Below, one piece after another: positions 20,565 through 29,216 of a stretch of 64,000 bases of DNA. The first letter of the stretch is position 1, and each line of letters opens with the position of its first letter. The notes below the pieces were generated by a model, which was not told the origin of the DNA, did no database searches, and worked only from the letters and a program-made list of their open reading frames with translations. The DNA lies in the NCBI GenBank assembly GCA_013178275.1, contig JABLWZ010000003.1, positions 1-64,000 on the forward strand, given 5' to 3'. The DNA is from Bacillota bacterium (GTDB taxonomy: Bacteria > Bacillota > Ch66 > Ch109). The position numbers and the translations under genes were made by a program.

Positions 20565-20987
20565 ATGAAAATGATTGAAATGCAAAGAACCATAGACGAA
20601 CAGGGACAACTCATCGTCCCCGCCCGGCTTCTGCGGGACATGGGGCTGGTCCGCGGCGACACGGTGAAGCTCGCCTGCATCAGCGGCTCCGCCGACTCCA
20701 TCCGCAATACCTTTAAGGAATTGGTCCTGACGACCGACGTCATAACCACCCTAGAAGACGACGAGGACGCGGAACTCTCCCTGCCCCATGAGCTGCTGGA
20801 GGCGGCGGGAATTCCCGTGGACAGCGATCTCGAAATCGTCTGCGCCAAGGGAGCGGTGGTCATTTTGGAGGCTGACCTGCTGGACAGCCTGCCCGACGAC
20901 CTGCGGAAGCTGTTCGCCGACCTGGGCATCCATCCCGACACCGTACGGGAAGTCATGAGAAACGGAGGTGTTTTCGATGGCCGGTAA
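20565..20987 (+). CDS. AbrB/SpoVT-like protein with two half-domains
   Basis: Two swapped-hairpin-type segments are visible: IDEQGQLIVPARLLRDMGLVRGDTVKL (residues 10-36) and a weaker ELSLPHELLEAAGIPVDSDLEIVCAKGAVVIL (about 67-98). AbrB-fold proteins bind DNA as dimers and act as transition-state regulators. AAGGAGG stands upstream of ATG 20565. Its end overlaps the next AbrB-type gene by 11 bases, so the two are made together and may form mixed dimers. It likely regulates element genes, an inference from position before the adhesin and pilus genes. Confidence 0.75.
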   Translation: MKMIEMQRTIDEQGQLIVPARLLRDMGLVRGDTVKLACISGSADSIRNTFKELVLTTDVITTLEDDEDAELSLPHELLEAAGIPVDSDLEIVCAKGAVVILEADLLDSLPDDLRKLFADLGIHPDTVREVMRNGGVFDGR

Positions 20988-21258
20988 AGGCATTTACAAG
21001 GTGCTGGACGACAAAGGCCGCATCCTGATCCCCAAAGAACTCCGCGCGGCAGCGGAGATGCAGCCGGGAGACATCATCAAGCTGGGCATCCAAAAGGGGG
21101 TGATTACCGCTAAAAAAGTCGACCTCATCGAGGTGGGCGACCAGTCCCCGCAGGTGGTGGAGGACTATGTGTTCTCCGCCGTCAAGACCATGGAAAGGCC
21201 AACCCTGCTCTCCCTGGCGGCGCGGCTCATCGCTCTTCTCGAAGAAAACAATCCATAA
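20977..21258 (+). CDS. AbrB-family transcriptional regulator
   Basis: A single N-terminal AbrB domain (KVLDDKGRILIPKELRAAAEMQPGDIIKLGIQKGVITAKK, about residues 7-47) followed by a helical tail of about 45 residues that may dimerise. The frame extends to 20968, but GGAGG at 20965-20969 sets ATG 20977. It overlaps the preceding AbrB-type gene and is followed after 26 bases by the SLH adhesin gene, for which it is a plausible regulator. Confidence 0.85.
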   Translation: MAGKGIYKVLDDKGRILIPKELRAAAEMQPGDIIKLGIQKGVITAKKVDLIEVGDQSPQVVEDYVFSAVKTMERPTLLSLAARLIALLEENNP

Positions 21259-21284
21259 AATCAACGGAAAGGAAGGAAAAATCC

Positions 21285-24200
21285 ATGAACCCGAAAAGCA
21301 GGACAATCTGCGTCCTAGTCCTGGTTCTGTCCCTGCTGCTTGGCAGCGGTGCATACTCCGCGGCGGCCCGGTTCCCCGACATCGAAGGACATTGGGCGGA
21401 ACCGATCATCACCGAGCTGGCGGACAGGGGAATGATCAAGGGCTACCCCGACGGAACGGTCAGGCCGGATGCCACTATCACCAGAGGCGAATTCGCCGCC
21501 CTGCTGGCCAGGCATCTGGCGCTGGACCCGACAACGGCAGAGAGAGAACCGCCCGCTTTTGACGACATTGCCGGCCATTGGTCGGAGCGAAACATCGAGG
21601 CGCTGGCAGACCAGGGCGTCCTCAATCCAGCGGATTATGACGGCAGTCTGCGGCCCGACGAACCCATCACCCGCATGGAAATCATCCGTATGCTGGTTAT
21701 GGCCATCGGCCGGGGCGAACCGGCGAAACTGCCCGCGGGCTATACCGGTTTTACGGACGATCAGGCCGTCCAAGACTCCGACAAGGGATATGTCGTCATT
21801 GCAATTCAGTATGAGCTAGTCAAAGGCTATCCCGACAACACCATCCGGCCGGCGGGCAAAACCAGCAGGGCCGAAGCCTTCGCCCTGCTGGTGCGTCAGG
21901 ATGAGGCTTGGGAAAGGATCAAAAAAGAAAGCGCAAAGCCGGAGGAAAAGAAACAATCCCCCGGCGGTTCGGGCGGCGGCTCCGCCGGCCATCCGGGGGC
22001 ACAGGTGGCCTTTGAGCTGCCGGAGTATACCTATACGGACAGGACGGTTACTGTTACAGCTGCAGTCACGCCCGGCGACCTTGAAATCCGGTGGTCGGTA
22101 GCCAAGGACGGCGAGGCCGCGTCCTGGGACAGCGTCATTGACGGCAGCCTGGGCGGCGAAGGCGGCACCATCGCCTTCAAGGAAAAAGGCCGCTATGCAA
22201 TCACCGCCACGGTCATTGACGCCGCCGGCCGGAGCTTCACCCACAGCCGGGCCATCACGGTCTACCCGGTGGCGAGCATGGCCTTTGAGCTGCCGGCCAT
22301 GGTCCACACCGACACCGTAATTGACCTGGCCGCCACCCTGACGGAGATGGACGGACTGACCGCCGATTGGAGCCTAACCAGAAACGGCGAGGCGGTTTCC
22401 TTACATGACTATGTGGAGGGCGAGCTGTCAAACAGCGGCGGCTCCCTCCGCTTCACGGAAAAAGGCGTGTACGCCCTGACCGCCAGGGTGGTCGACGCCA
22501 TAGGCAGAGAGTTTGCAAGCACGGCAACAACCACGGTGTACCCCGTTGGCGCGGCCGGTTTCTACCTGCCGGAAATAACCCACACCGACCAGACGGTGAT
22601 CGTCGAAGCCAGCTTTGCCAACATCGACAGCGCCACGGCGGTCTGGACGCTGACCAGAAACGGCGCACCGGCCGAACTTGGCGACTGCTTTGAGGGAACA
22701 TTGACCAACAACGGCGGCAGCGTCCGCTTCAAAGAAAAAGGCGAATATGTTTTGGCCGCCGCCTTTACCGATCCGGCCGGCAGAACCTACGGCTACACCT
22801 CGCCGGTGACCGTCTATCCTGTCCCGGAGCTGACATTCAGCCTGCCGGCCGCGGCCCACACCGACACCGCCGTACCGGTCGCAGCCACGGCCCAAGAGAT
22901 GGACGGCTTAACCGTAGAGTGGCTGGTGGACAACACCTACGGCTTTCAGGATTGGGACACCTGCATCGACGGCAGGCCGGGCAGTAGCGGCGGTACCATC
23001 CGCTTCAAGCACGCCGGTGTTTACGAACTGGTGGCGCGAACCACTGACGCCACCGGTCGGGTGTTCCTCTTTGAGAACGGCAATAAGACCGAGGTTCATC
23101 CGGTGCTGACCATCCGTTTCGATCTGCCGGAGGAAGCCTACACCGACCAGGCCATCGGACTCAGAACCACCGGCAACATCGCCGTTCTGCCGACGGAATG
23201 GAGCATCACCAAAAACGGCGCGTCAGCGTCCCTGGAAACCTATGTGGAAGGCACCCTCAATGCCCAAGGCGGAAAAATCCGCTTCACCGAGCCGGGCGAC
23301 TACGTGCTGACTGCGGCCATGACCGACGCCCTGGGCCGAACCTTCTCCCACAGCAGTTCGGTCACCGTGTATCCCATACCAGAAATGCGTCTCACCCTGC
23401 CGCGGCTTGCCTACGCGGGAGAAGCCGTTCCCGTCGCCGTCAGCAAAACTCATCTGGACGATGCCAGCGTGGTGTGGAGCATCTCGGCGGACGGCGGTGC
23501 TGCCGCTCCCTATACCGATTATGCCGACGGCACCCTGACCGATGAGGGAGGCACCATCGCCTTCACCCAAAAAGGTATTTATGTACTGAAAGCGACCGCC
23601 ACATGCGCCCTGGGGCGCACCTTTGAGTATACCGCGGACATAACGGTGTATCCCATTCCCCGGGTTGAGATCAGCCTGCCTGCGGCTACCCACACCGACC
23701 AGACCATTGAGGTGGCGGCAGCCGCAGCGGAGCTGGGCAGCCTCGATATCGAATGGTCAGTGGCCAGAAACGACGCGGCGGCTGAATGGGATGAATATGT
23801 GGATGGAACTCTCACCAACCAGGGCGGTCCCATCCGGTTCGTGGACAAAGGAAACTACCGTCTCACTGCAACCATTACCGACGAACTGGGACGCAGCTTT
23901 GCCTATATCGCGGACACAACGGTTTATCCCATTCCCCGGGCGGAGATCAGCCTGCCTGCGGCCACCCATACCGACCAGACCGTGGAGGTGCAGACGACCC
24001 TGGCGGAGCTGGGAGAGCTGCAGATCGTTTGGAGCTTGACCAGAAACGGCAATCCCGCCGAATGGGACGAATGCATCGAGGGTTTGCTCGCCAATGAAGG
24101 CGGCTCCATTCGGTTCATGGACCAGGGGAACTATCGCCTTACGGCAACCGTCACCGACGAGTTGGGGCGCAGTTTTGCCTATGATGCCTCTACCCAGGTA

Positions 24201-25577
24201 TATCCTGTGCCGAAGGTGGAGTTCACACTGCCGGAATACGCCCACACCGACACACCCGTTACATTTGTCGCCGTCACCCGGGAGTTGGGCGCACTTAACA
24301 TCGACTGGAAGATCAGCAAGGACGGCGGCAGCCCTGCACCTTATACCAGCTATGCCGCGGGCACCCTGACCAATGGGGGCGGCAGCATAACTTTCAACAG
24401 CAAAGGGGTGTATTTACTCAGCGCCAATGTTGCGGACGCGACAGGCAGAGTATTCACCTGCTCCCAGCCTCTGACCGTCCGGCCGGTGGTCGGCACCGTC
24501 ATCACCCTGCCGGCGTCAGCCCATATCGGCAATAATGTGAACGTTACTGCCGTCAATACGGAGCTGGGCAGCCTGAACATTGCCTGGGAACTGAAAAAGG
24601 ACGGCGTCACCGTGCCCTTCGCTTCCCATACCACCGGCACGCTGAGCAACAGCGGCGGCGTACTTGCCTTCAATACTCTGGGCAATTACACCCTGACCGC
24701 CAAAATCACCGACAATACCGGCCGGGTATTCACTGCCCAGAGCAGCCCCATCAACATATACAACAACCCGCCCGCCGCGCCGACAGCCTCCGCCAATGTG
24801 ACCAGAACGGTGCAGAACGGCAAATTCCTGGTTGCCATCAGCGCGAACAGCACCGACCCCGACGGCGACGCCGTCACCTATGAGTACACCGGCAAAGCGG
24901 ATGACAATTACTACAGCACCGGCGCGCACACCGTCAGGGTGCGGGCCAGGGATGCGCATGGCGCATACTCGGCATGGACGGACGTCTCCTTTACCGTCAG
25001 CAACAGCGCGCCTTCCACGCCGGTCATCAATAGAACCCCAAGCGGCAACAGCGTCCCGCCCGGCACAGCCGTAACCATCACCGCTTCCAGTACCGATCCC
25101 GAGGGCGACGCCGTCACCTATATATGGGAAGGCCGACCGGCCCAGACCTCCACCTATCCCCTGGGCAAAAACACCGTCCGGGTGAAAGCCGTGGACGCAG
25201 CGGGAGCGGAGTCCCCCTGGGCGGCCATCGTCTTTTTTGTGGCCGATGCGAACAGCGGCGGCGGCATGACCCTGACCGGCCCCGAATCGGTGATCCTGGA
25301 GCAGGGCATCGCGGGCGCGACCATCACCGAGTACACCTTCACGGTTCCTCCGGTAAGCGGCCACAGTGGAAGCGACTACGGCCGGGTACGCGGGTACAAC
25401 GTAAACACCGGCCAGTGGGTCCAGCTCGACTACGGCACGACCCATAACGGCATCACCTTCAGCCGGACACTGGCCCCGGGCGTCTATTCGCAGCTGGAAT
25501 TCTATTATTACACCAATCACGACTGCATGTACAACAAGTCCAACATCACCTATTCGGTGACCTATTTCTTCGAGTAG
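21285..25577 (+). CDS. SLH-anchored surface protein with ten ~92-aa repeats
   Basis: A 1,430-residue exported protein. A signal peptide (about 1-28) is followed by three S-layer-homology domains (about 29-72, 91-135 and 153-205: FPDIEGHWAEP, FDDIAGHWSE, FTDDQAV...VKGYPDNTIRP) that bind secondary cell-wall polymer. A PGGSGGGSAG linker leads into ten tandem repeats (about 241-1160), each with a (F/I)xLPxxxxTD opening, W-S-(L/V)-(T/A)-(R/K)-N/D-G, a GTLxNxGG turn, F-x-x-K-G-x-Y and D-x-x-GR-x-F before V-Y-P-(V/I). Two Ig/PKD-like units with STDPxGDAVTY (about 1165-1340) and a ~90-residue end domain follow. It resembles adhesins; on a conjugative element it may promote cell contact (inference). 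Confidence 0.92.
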   Translation: MNPKSRTICVLVLVLSLLLGSGAYSAAARFPDIEGHWAEPIITELADRGMIKGYPDGTVRPDATITRGEFAALLARHLALDPTTAEREPPAFDDIAGHWSERNIEALADQGVLNPADYDGSLRPDEPITRMEIIRMLVMAIGRGEPAKLPAGYTGFTDDQAVQDSDKGYVVIAIQYELVKGYPDNTIRPAGKTSRAEAFALLVRQDEAWERIKKESAKPEEKKQSPGGSGGGSAGHPGAQVAFELPEYTYTDRTVTVTAAVTPGDLEIRWSVAKDGEAASWDSVIDGSLGGEGGTIAFKEKGRYAITATVIDAAGRSFTHSRAITVYPVASMAFELPAMVHTDTVIDLAATLTEMDGLTADWSLTRNGEAVSLHDYVEGELSNSGGSLRFTEKGVYALTARVVDAIGREFASTATTTVYPVGAAGFYLPEITHTDQTVIVEASFANIDSATAVWTLTRNGAPAELGDCFEGTLTNNGGSVRFKEKGEYVLAAAFTDPAGRTYGYTSPVTVYPVPELTFSLPAAAHTDTAVPVAATAQEMDGLTVEWLVDNTYGFQDWDTCIDGRPGSSGGTIRFKHAGVYELVARTTDATGRVFLFENGNKTEVHPVLTIRFDLPEEAYTDQAIGLRTTGNIAVLPTEWSITKNGASASLETYVEGTLNAQGGKIRFTEPGDYVLTAAMTDALGRTFSHSSSVTVYPIPEMRLTLPRLAYAGEAVPVAVSKTHLDDASVVWSISADGGAAAPYTDYADGTLTDEGGTIAFTQKGIYVLKATATCALGRTFEYTADITVYPIPRVEISLPAATHTDQTIEVAAAAAELGSLDIEWSVARNDAAAEWDEYVDGTLTNQGGPIRFVDKGNYRLTATITDELGRSFAYIADTTVYPIPRAEISLPAATHTDQTVEVQTTLAELGELQIVWSLTRNGNPAEWDECIEGLLANEGGSIRFMDQGNYRLTATVTDELGRSFAYDASTQVYPVPKVEFTLPEYAHTDTPVTFVAVTRELGALNIDWKISKDGGSPAPYTSYAAGTLTNGGGSITFNSKGVYLLSANVADATGRVFTCSQPLTVRPVVGTVITLPASAHIGNNVNVTAVNTELGSLNIAWELKKDGVTVPFASHTTGTLSNSGGVLAFNTLGNYTLTAKITDNTGRVFTAQSSPINIYNNPPAAPTASANVTRTVQNGKFLVAISANSTDPDGDAVTYEYTGKADDNYYSTGAHTVRVRARDAHGAYSAWTDVSFTVSNSAPSTPVINRTPSGNSVPPGTAVTITASSTDPEGDAVTYIWEGRPAQTSTYPLGKNTVRVKAVDAAGAESPWAAIVFFVADANSGGGMTLTGPESVILEQGIAGATITEYTFTVPPVSGHSGSDYGRVRGYNVNTGQWVQLDYGTTHNGITFSRTLAPGVYSQLEFYYYTNHDCMYNKSNITYSVTYFFE

Positions 25578-25606
25578 ACAGGGCGCTGATGAAGGGAGGG
25601 ATCTGA

Positions 25607-26161
25607 ATGAGCGGCATCAGCGTCAAAAACAACCGCATCCGCTTCTACGGCAACACGGCGGGCTACATCGAAAACGGCAGAGCGATCGTCGATCCCATGT
25701 TCCACTGCGAGGAATTGAAGGATTACCTTACCGAGAAGCAGGGCCTGGAAATCCAGTGGACCAACGGCGTGTTCGACCGGCTGGCCGGCGGCCGGCTCGG
25801 CTCGGAGGGCGACGCGCCCCTCCTGAAAGCCTGCCGCATCCATCAGCTAAGGCCCGATGTGGACGTGATGATGAAATTCATCGGCTATGACGAGCTGCTG
25901 GAACGCTTCGGCGAGCCGAATCCGGAGAACTACCAGGTGGTATATGACGGACAGCTCGAAACCAACAATCTCGATGCCATCTATGAAAAATTCAATCTCG
26001 AACATCCGCCCGGCTATCAGGGCCACAGCCTCTCCATGTCGGACGTCATCGAGCTGTACGACCAAACCGGCAGTTCCTTCCACTATGTGGACCGCTTCGG
26101 CTTCAAGGAGATCGACTTCCAGCCTCCCGAGCAGGAGCAGAGCCAGACCATGAGCCGGTAG
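25607..26161 (+). CDS. YodL-domain protein
   Basis: A 184-residue cytoplasmic protein. The part from about residue 95 (YQVVYDGQLETNNLDAIYEK, then HPPGYQGHSLSMSDVIEL and YVDRFGFKEIDF) matches the YodL-type domain found in many Clostridial conjugative elements; no biochemical role is established that I can name. The N-terminal half is not recognised. GGAGGG precedes ATG 25607. It ends in EQEQSQTMSR, one of several Gln/Glu-rich, Met-containing tails in this element. Confidence 0.7.
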   Translation: MSGISVKNNRIRFYGNTAGYIENGRAIVDPMFHCEELKDYLTEKQGLEIQWTNGVFDRLAGGRLGSEGDAPLLKACRIHQLRPDVDVMMKFIGYDELLERFGEPNPENYQVVYDGQLETNNLDAIYEKFNLEHPPGYQGHSLSMSDVIELYDQTGSSFHYVDRFGFKEIDFQPPEQEQSQTMSR

Positions 26162-26225
26162 CCGGGAGGCGGCTTTAGGGCCGCCTCTTGATGCTTAAAA
26201 CCGAACAAACGAGGAGGAAAAAACC

Positions 26226-26612
26226 ATGAAGAAAACGGAAAACACCCAGGACGCCCTTTCGGAAAGCGCGGCCCAGCCCCTGCCCATGAAGGTGGATGTG
26301 AAGATTGGCTCCATCCGGCCGGAAGGCAGCGTGCGGGCCATCGCCTCCGTCAACTTGAACGACTGCTTCGCCATCCGTAACGTCAAAATAATGGACAGTA
26401 GCAAGGGGCTGTTCGCGGCCATGCCCAGCTACAAGGCTGGAAACGGGGAGTACAAGGACATCTGCTTTCCCGTGACCAAGGAGTTTAGGCAGCAGCTAAA
26501 CGACGCGGTGATCGACGCCTACCAGCAGGCGCTGAACATGGGCCAGCGGCAGGGAGATTCGCCGGACCCTTTTGAAGCGCCGGAGCAAAACTCCGGCATG
26601 CGGATGGGATAA
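26226..26612 (+). CDS. SpoVG-family protein
   Basis: Residues 20-100 align with SpoVG: MKVDVKIGSIRPEGSVRAIASVNLNDCFAIRNVKIMD, GLFAAMPS and EYKDICFPVTKEFR. SpoVG proteins bind DNA or RNA and modulate developmental and virulence genes. This copy is longer (128 residues) than chromosomal SpoVG (~95) and has an N-terminal extension and an acidic tail ending NSGMRMG. AGGAGG stands before ATG 26226. A second, fused SpoVG-like domain is encoded at 26952-27578, suggesting duplication within the element. Confidence 0.8.
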   Translation: MKKTENTQDALSESAAQPLPMKVDVKIGSIRPEGSVRAIASVNLNDCFAIRNVKIMDSSKGLFAAMPSYKAGNGEYKDICFPVTKEFRQQLNDAVIDAYQQALNMGQRQGDSPDPFEAPEQNSGMRMG

Positions 26613-26658
26613 ACCGAGCAAGCCCATACCTGAATATCGATTGAAGGAGATGATGCCT

Positions 26659-26871
26659 ATGAACGATGAAAAAAACGCGATACCCCAAGACACCGGCCGA
26701 GCCTCCTACTCCCGGCATGCCCAGGTAAAACTTCCGGAAGGCTACACCATGCGGGACGGGTTTTTATATAAAGGAGATACGCCCGTGTCTCTCATAACTT
26801 CGGGACTTGTCGAAACCGCGGCCAGGGGATTTCTCCACGTGGATGAGACGGAGGAATACAAAACCGAATAG
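26659..26871 (+). CDS. Small 70-aa protein, unrecognised
   Basis: The start is ATG 26659, preceded by GAAGGAG; upstream in-frame codons overlap the SpoVG-like gene. The product is hydrophilic, with a core VKLPEGYTMRDGFLYKGD followed by a short segment that might fold as a beta-rich unit. It lies between two SpoVG-like genes and ends 20 bases before a terminator. The function is unknown. Confidence 0.55.
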   Translation: MNDEKNAIPQDTGRASYSRHAQVKLPEGYTMRDGFLYKGDTPVSLITSGLVETAARGFLHVDETEEYKTE

Positions 26872-26890
26872 AACCTCACCAGGAGCATTG

Positions 26891-26917
26891 CACCGGCCTG
26901 AACCGCCGGTGTTTTTT
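26891..26917 (+). terminator. Rho-independent terminator
   Basis: CACCGGC (26891-26897) and GCCGGTG (26905-26911) form a 7-bp stem, followed by TTTTTT. It separates the SpoVG-like operon from the next gene. Confidence 0.8.
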
Positions 26918-26951
26918 GCCTCCTGTACAGGAGGTGGCGAACACGAAGGAA

Positions 26952-27578
26952 GTGGAACTGAAGCTGGACCTCATCCGAGTCGACTGCAATCCCAATGCCC
27001 TGTTTAAATACCAGTTGATTTACAAAGATGAAACGGCCACGGGAGTAGCCAATGTATACAGCTTCGATGAGGACTGGTATTACCTGTACAAAAGCGACAC
27101 AGAAAGATGCAAGGTCAAGCGGCGCAAGGATCTTGAAGGCATTCCCACTGCCTTTGCTTATAAGCAGCCGCGGAAAAGGCGGGCGGATCAACCGGATAAG
27201 CCCCAAACCCCGGTGGAAAACACGTCGGCTAGGCCATGGCCGACGGAAGTGGAGGTCCAGATTGCTTCCCTTCATTCCGAAGGAAGTGTCCGGGGCACCG
27301 CGGTGGTCTGTCTCAACAACTGCTTCACCATCCGCAATGTAAAGATTATCGACGGCGGCGAAGGACTGCTGGTAGCCATGCCCGGCTACCAGACGGAGGA
27401 TGGTAAATACCAGGACATCTGTCTTCCGGTGACCGAAGCCTTCCGGCAAAAGCTCAACGCTGCCGTCATCCAAGCCTATCGGCAGATGCTCGACCAACAT
27501 CAATCAGAGACAGCCGCACCGTCCTCTTTGGAAGAAACGCTGGAGCAGAGCGATACCCTCCGGATGGATGGCAGGTAG
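26952..27578 (+). CDS. Two-domain protein with C-terminal SpoVG-like domain
   Basis: The N-terminal ~75 residues (KLDLIRVDCNPNALFKYQLIYKDETAT...) are unrecognised; the C-terminal part (VEVQIASLHSEGSVRGTAVVCLNNCFTIRNVKIID, LLVAMPGYQTEDGKYQDICLPV) is SpoVG-like and clearly related to the gene at 26226. The start is doubtful. AGGAGGTG at 26929-26936 has ideal spacing to codon 26943, but that codon is ACG, one base from ATG. GTG 26952 is the next usable codon; TTG 26916 and GTG 26934 are alternatives. Either the start has mutated or initiation is weak. Confidence 0.72.
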   Translation: MELKLDLIRVDCNPNALFKYQLIYKDETATGVANVYSFDEDWYYLYKSDTERCKVKRRKDLEGIPTAFAYKQPRKRRADQPDKPQTPVENTSARPWPTEVEVQIASLHSEGSVRGTAVVCLNNCFTIRNVKIIDGGEGLLVAMPGYQTEDGKYQDICLPVTEAFRQKLNAAVIQAYRQMLDQHQSETAAPSSLEETLEQSDTLRMDGR

Positions 27579-27605
27579 ACTTTGCGTCCAGTTTTATGTA
27601 CTTCA

Positions 27606-27624
27606 TGCACTCGATAAGAGTGCA
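27606..27624. promoter_or_regulatory. Inverted repeat before the pilus operon
   Basis: TGCACTC (27606-27612) and GAGTGCA (27618-27624) are perfect inverted copies with a 5-base spacer, in the non-coding gap before the pilin gene. No T-run follows, so an operator is more likely than a terminator. Confidence 0.45.
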
Positions 27625-27698
27625 CACGATACAAAACCATGTTGTGGTGCTGAAATCTCAATGAAGAAATAAAAAAAATAAATTTGGAGGTAAAATCC

Positions 27699-27929
27699 AT
27701 GAAAAAAATTGCTATCAAGGTGAAGGAACAAATCACCGGCAAAGCATTGACGGTCAAGGTTTTGCTGCTCTCCCAACGCGGTGAGAATTTTGTCGACTCA
27801 GCCATTCGGATCCTCATTGCCGTGGTCATCGGCGGACTTTTATTGGCCGGGCTTTACACCCTGTTCGGCGACACGGTGCTGCCGACCTTAACGGAGCGCA
27901 TCGAAGAGATGTTCAACTATGGGAATTGA
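27699..27929 (+). CDS. Pilin-like small membrane protein
   Basis: A 76-residue protein with one hydrophobic helix (SAIRILIAVVIGGLLLAGLYTLF, about residues 36-58). Before the helix, S-Q-R-G followed by E-N-F-V-D resembles a type IV prepilin cleavage site (Gly at -1, acid at +5). The next gene is a prepilin peptidase overlapping by 11 bases, so this is the probable major pilin of the element's Tad-type pilus. It resembles a family known from Clostridial elements (DUF6133-like, by memory). TTTGGAGG precedes ATG 27699. Confidence 0.78.
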   Translation: MKKIAIKVKEQITGKALTVKVLLLSQRGENFVDSAIRILIAVVIGGLLLAGLYTLFGDTVLPTLTERIEEMFNYGN

Positions 27930-28380
27930 TTTCAGCGACGCGGGCAGTTTGCCGCTCCTGCTTAAGAGCGGCCTGTTTATTGTCCTGCTGTTGACCGCGT
28001 CCCTCATCGACATCAAAAAAAGAATCATCCCCGACACCCTCTGCCTGGTCATTGCCCTGACCGGCTGCATCCTTTTTGAGCCGGTGAAGCTGTGGGGCGT
28101 ACTCATCGCTGTGCCGCTTTTGCTTGCCGCCCTTTTATGGGGTGGCATGGGCGGCGGCGACATCAAGCTCATGGCAGCCGGGGGCATGGTCCTGGGCATC
28201 AGGGAAGGCATGGCGGCCATGGTGATGGGACTTGCCGCCCTGCTTCTTTTTCATGCCGTTTATTTCATCGTCCAAAAGCTGCGCGGCAGGGAATGCCCTG
28301 AAGCGTACCCTCTCGCCCCCTTTCTATCCATCGGCTGCATTGCCGTCTATTTCATGAATACAGGAGGGATCACCCTATGA
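27919..28380 (+). CDS. Prepilin peptidase, A24 family (TadV/CpaA-like)
   Basis: An integral membrane aspartic peptidase that cleaves prepilins. The two active-site aspartates lie in SLIDIKKRIIPD (Asp about 33) and GMGGGDIKLMAAGG (Asp about 80), the exact A24 pattern. Several membrane helices span the 153 residues, and there is no methylase domain, as usual for the short TadV-type enzymes. It overlaps the pilin-like gene and the CpaB-like gene by a few bases, so translation is coupled. Confidence 0.92.
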   Translation: MGIDFSDAGSLPLLLKSGLFIVLLLTASLIDIKKRIIPDTLCLVIALTGCILFEPVKLWGVLIAVPLLLAALLWGGMGGGDIKLMAAGGMVLGIREGMAAMVMGLAALLLFHAVYFIVQKLRGRECPEAYPLAPFLSIGCIAVYFMNTGGITL

Positions 28381-29216
28381 ATCTTCTAAAAAATCGCACC
28401 GTTCTCGGCGTATTCTGCATTGCGCTGTCGCTTGTCATCTGCTTTGCAATCACGCCGCTTTTTAATTCCGGCCTTGCCAAAAAAGCGGACATAGTCCGCG
28501 TCACCAAGAACATCAAAGCCGGGGATCAGATCACCAAGGACATGGTGCATACCGCGGAGGTCGGAAGCTACAACCTGCCCGAAAACGTGGTCAGAAGCCT
28601 GGACGCCGCCCTGGGCAAGTATGCAGCGGCGGACCTGGCGGCGGGCGACTACATCCTAAGCCCCAAGCTGACCGATGGGCCTGCGGCGGAAAACGCCTAC
28701 CTGTACAATCTCACCGGAGAGAAGCAGGCCATCTCCGTAACGGTCAAAAGCTTCGCCAACGGTCTGTCCGGCAAGCTGATCTCCGGCGACATCGTCTCGG
28801 TAATCGCGCCGGATTACCGGAAGATGGGAACCACCGTCATCCCCGCGGAGCTGAAGTATGTGGAGGTCATAGGCGTCACCGCCAGCAGCGGCTACGACAC
28901 CGATACCGGCGATCAGCGGAAGGACGCGGATAAAAAAGATCTCCCGGCTACCGTCACCCTGCTGGCATCACCGGAACAATCGAAAATCCTGGCCGAGCTG
29001 GATGCTGAAGGCAAGCCGCACCTGTCCCTGGTGTACCGGGGAAGCAGGGAAAACGCCGCTAAGTTTATCGAGGCACAGGATCAGGCGCTGAAAGCCTTAT
29101 ATCCCCCTTTGGTGAATGAAACGGCGAAGGAAACGGCAGAAGAAAAGACAGCGGCTGCGGGAGCGCAGTCTGCCGCGCCGGAAAAAGAATCCCCGTCCGA
29201 AAGCGAGGTCCGGTAA
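28377..29216 (+). CDS. CpaB/RcpC-like pilus assembly protein
   Basis: An N-terminal membrane anchor (about residues 9-30) is followed by a SAF domain (IVRVTKNIKAGDQITKDMVHTAEV...AAADLAAGDYILSPKLTD, about 40-105) and the RcpC-type part (VSVIAPDYRK...VIGVTASSG), then a Glu/Ala-rich tail. CpaB proteins are thought to stabilise the pilus path outside the membrane. In this Gram-positive setting there is no secretin. It is part of the tightly packed pilus operon; the next gene starts directly after its stop. Confidence 0.87.
   Translation: MNLLKNRTVLGVFCIALSLVICFAITPLFNSGLAKKADIVRVTKNIKAGDQITKDMVHTAEVGSYNLPENVVRSLDAALGKYAAADLAAGDYILSPKLTDGPAAENAYLYNLTGEKQAISVTVKSFANGLSGKLISGDIVSVIAPDYRKMGTTVIPAELKYVEVIGVTASSGYDTDTGDQRKDADKKDLPATVTLLASPEQSKILAELDAEGKPHLSLVYRGSRENAAKFIEAQDQALKALYPPLVNETAKETAEEKTAAAGAQSAAPEKESPSESEVR

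Noticed and set aside
22005-24765. Tandem repeats considered as a CRISPR or DNA satellite
   Set aside because: They are protein-level repeats of ~92 codons with diverged DNA, inside one open frame.
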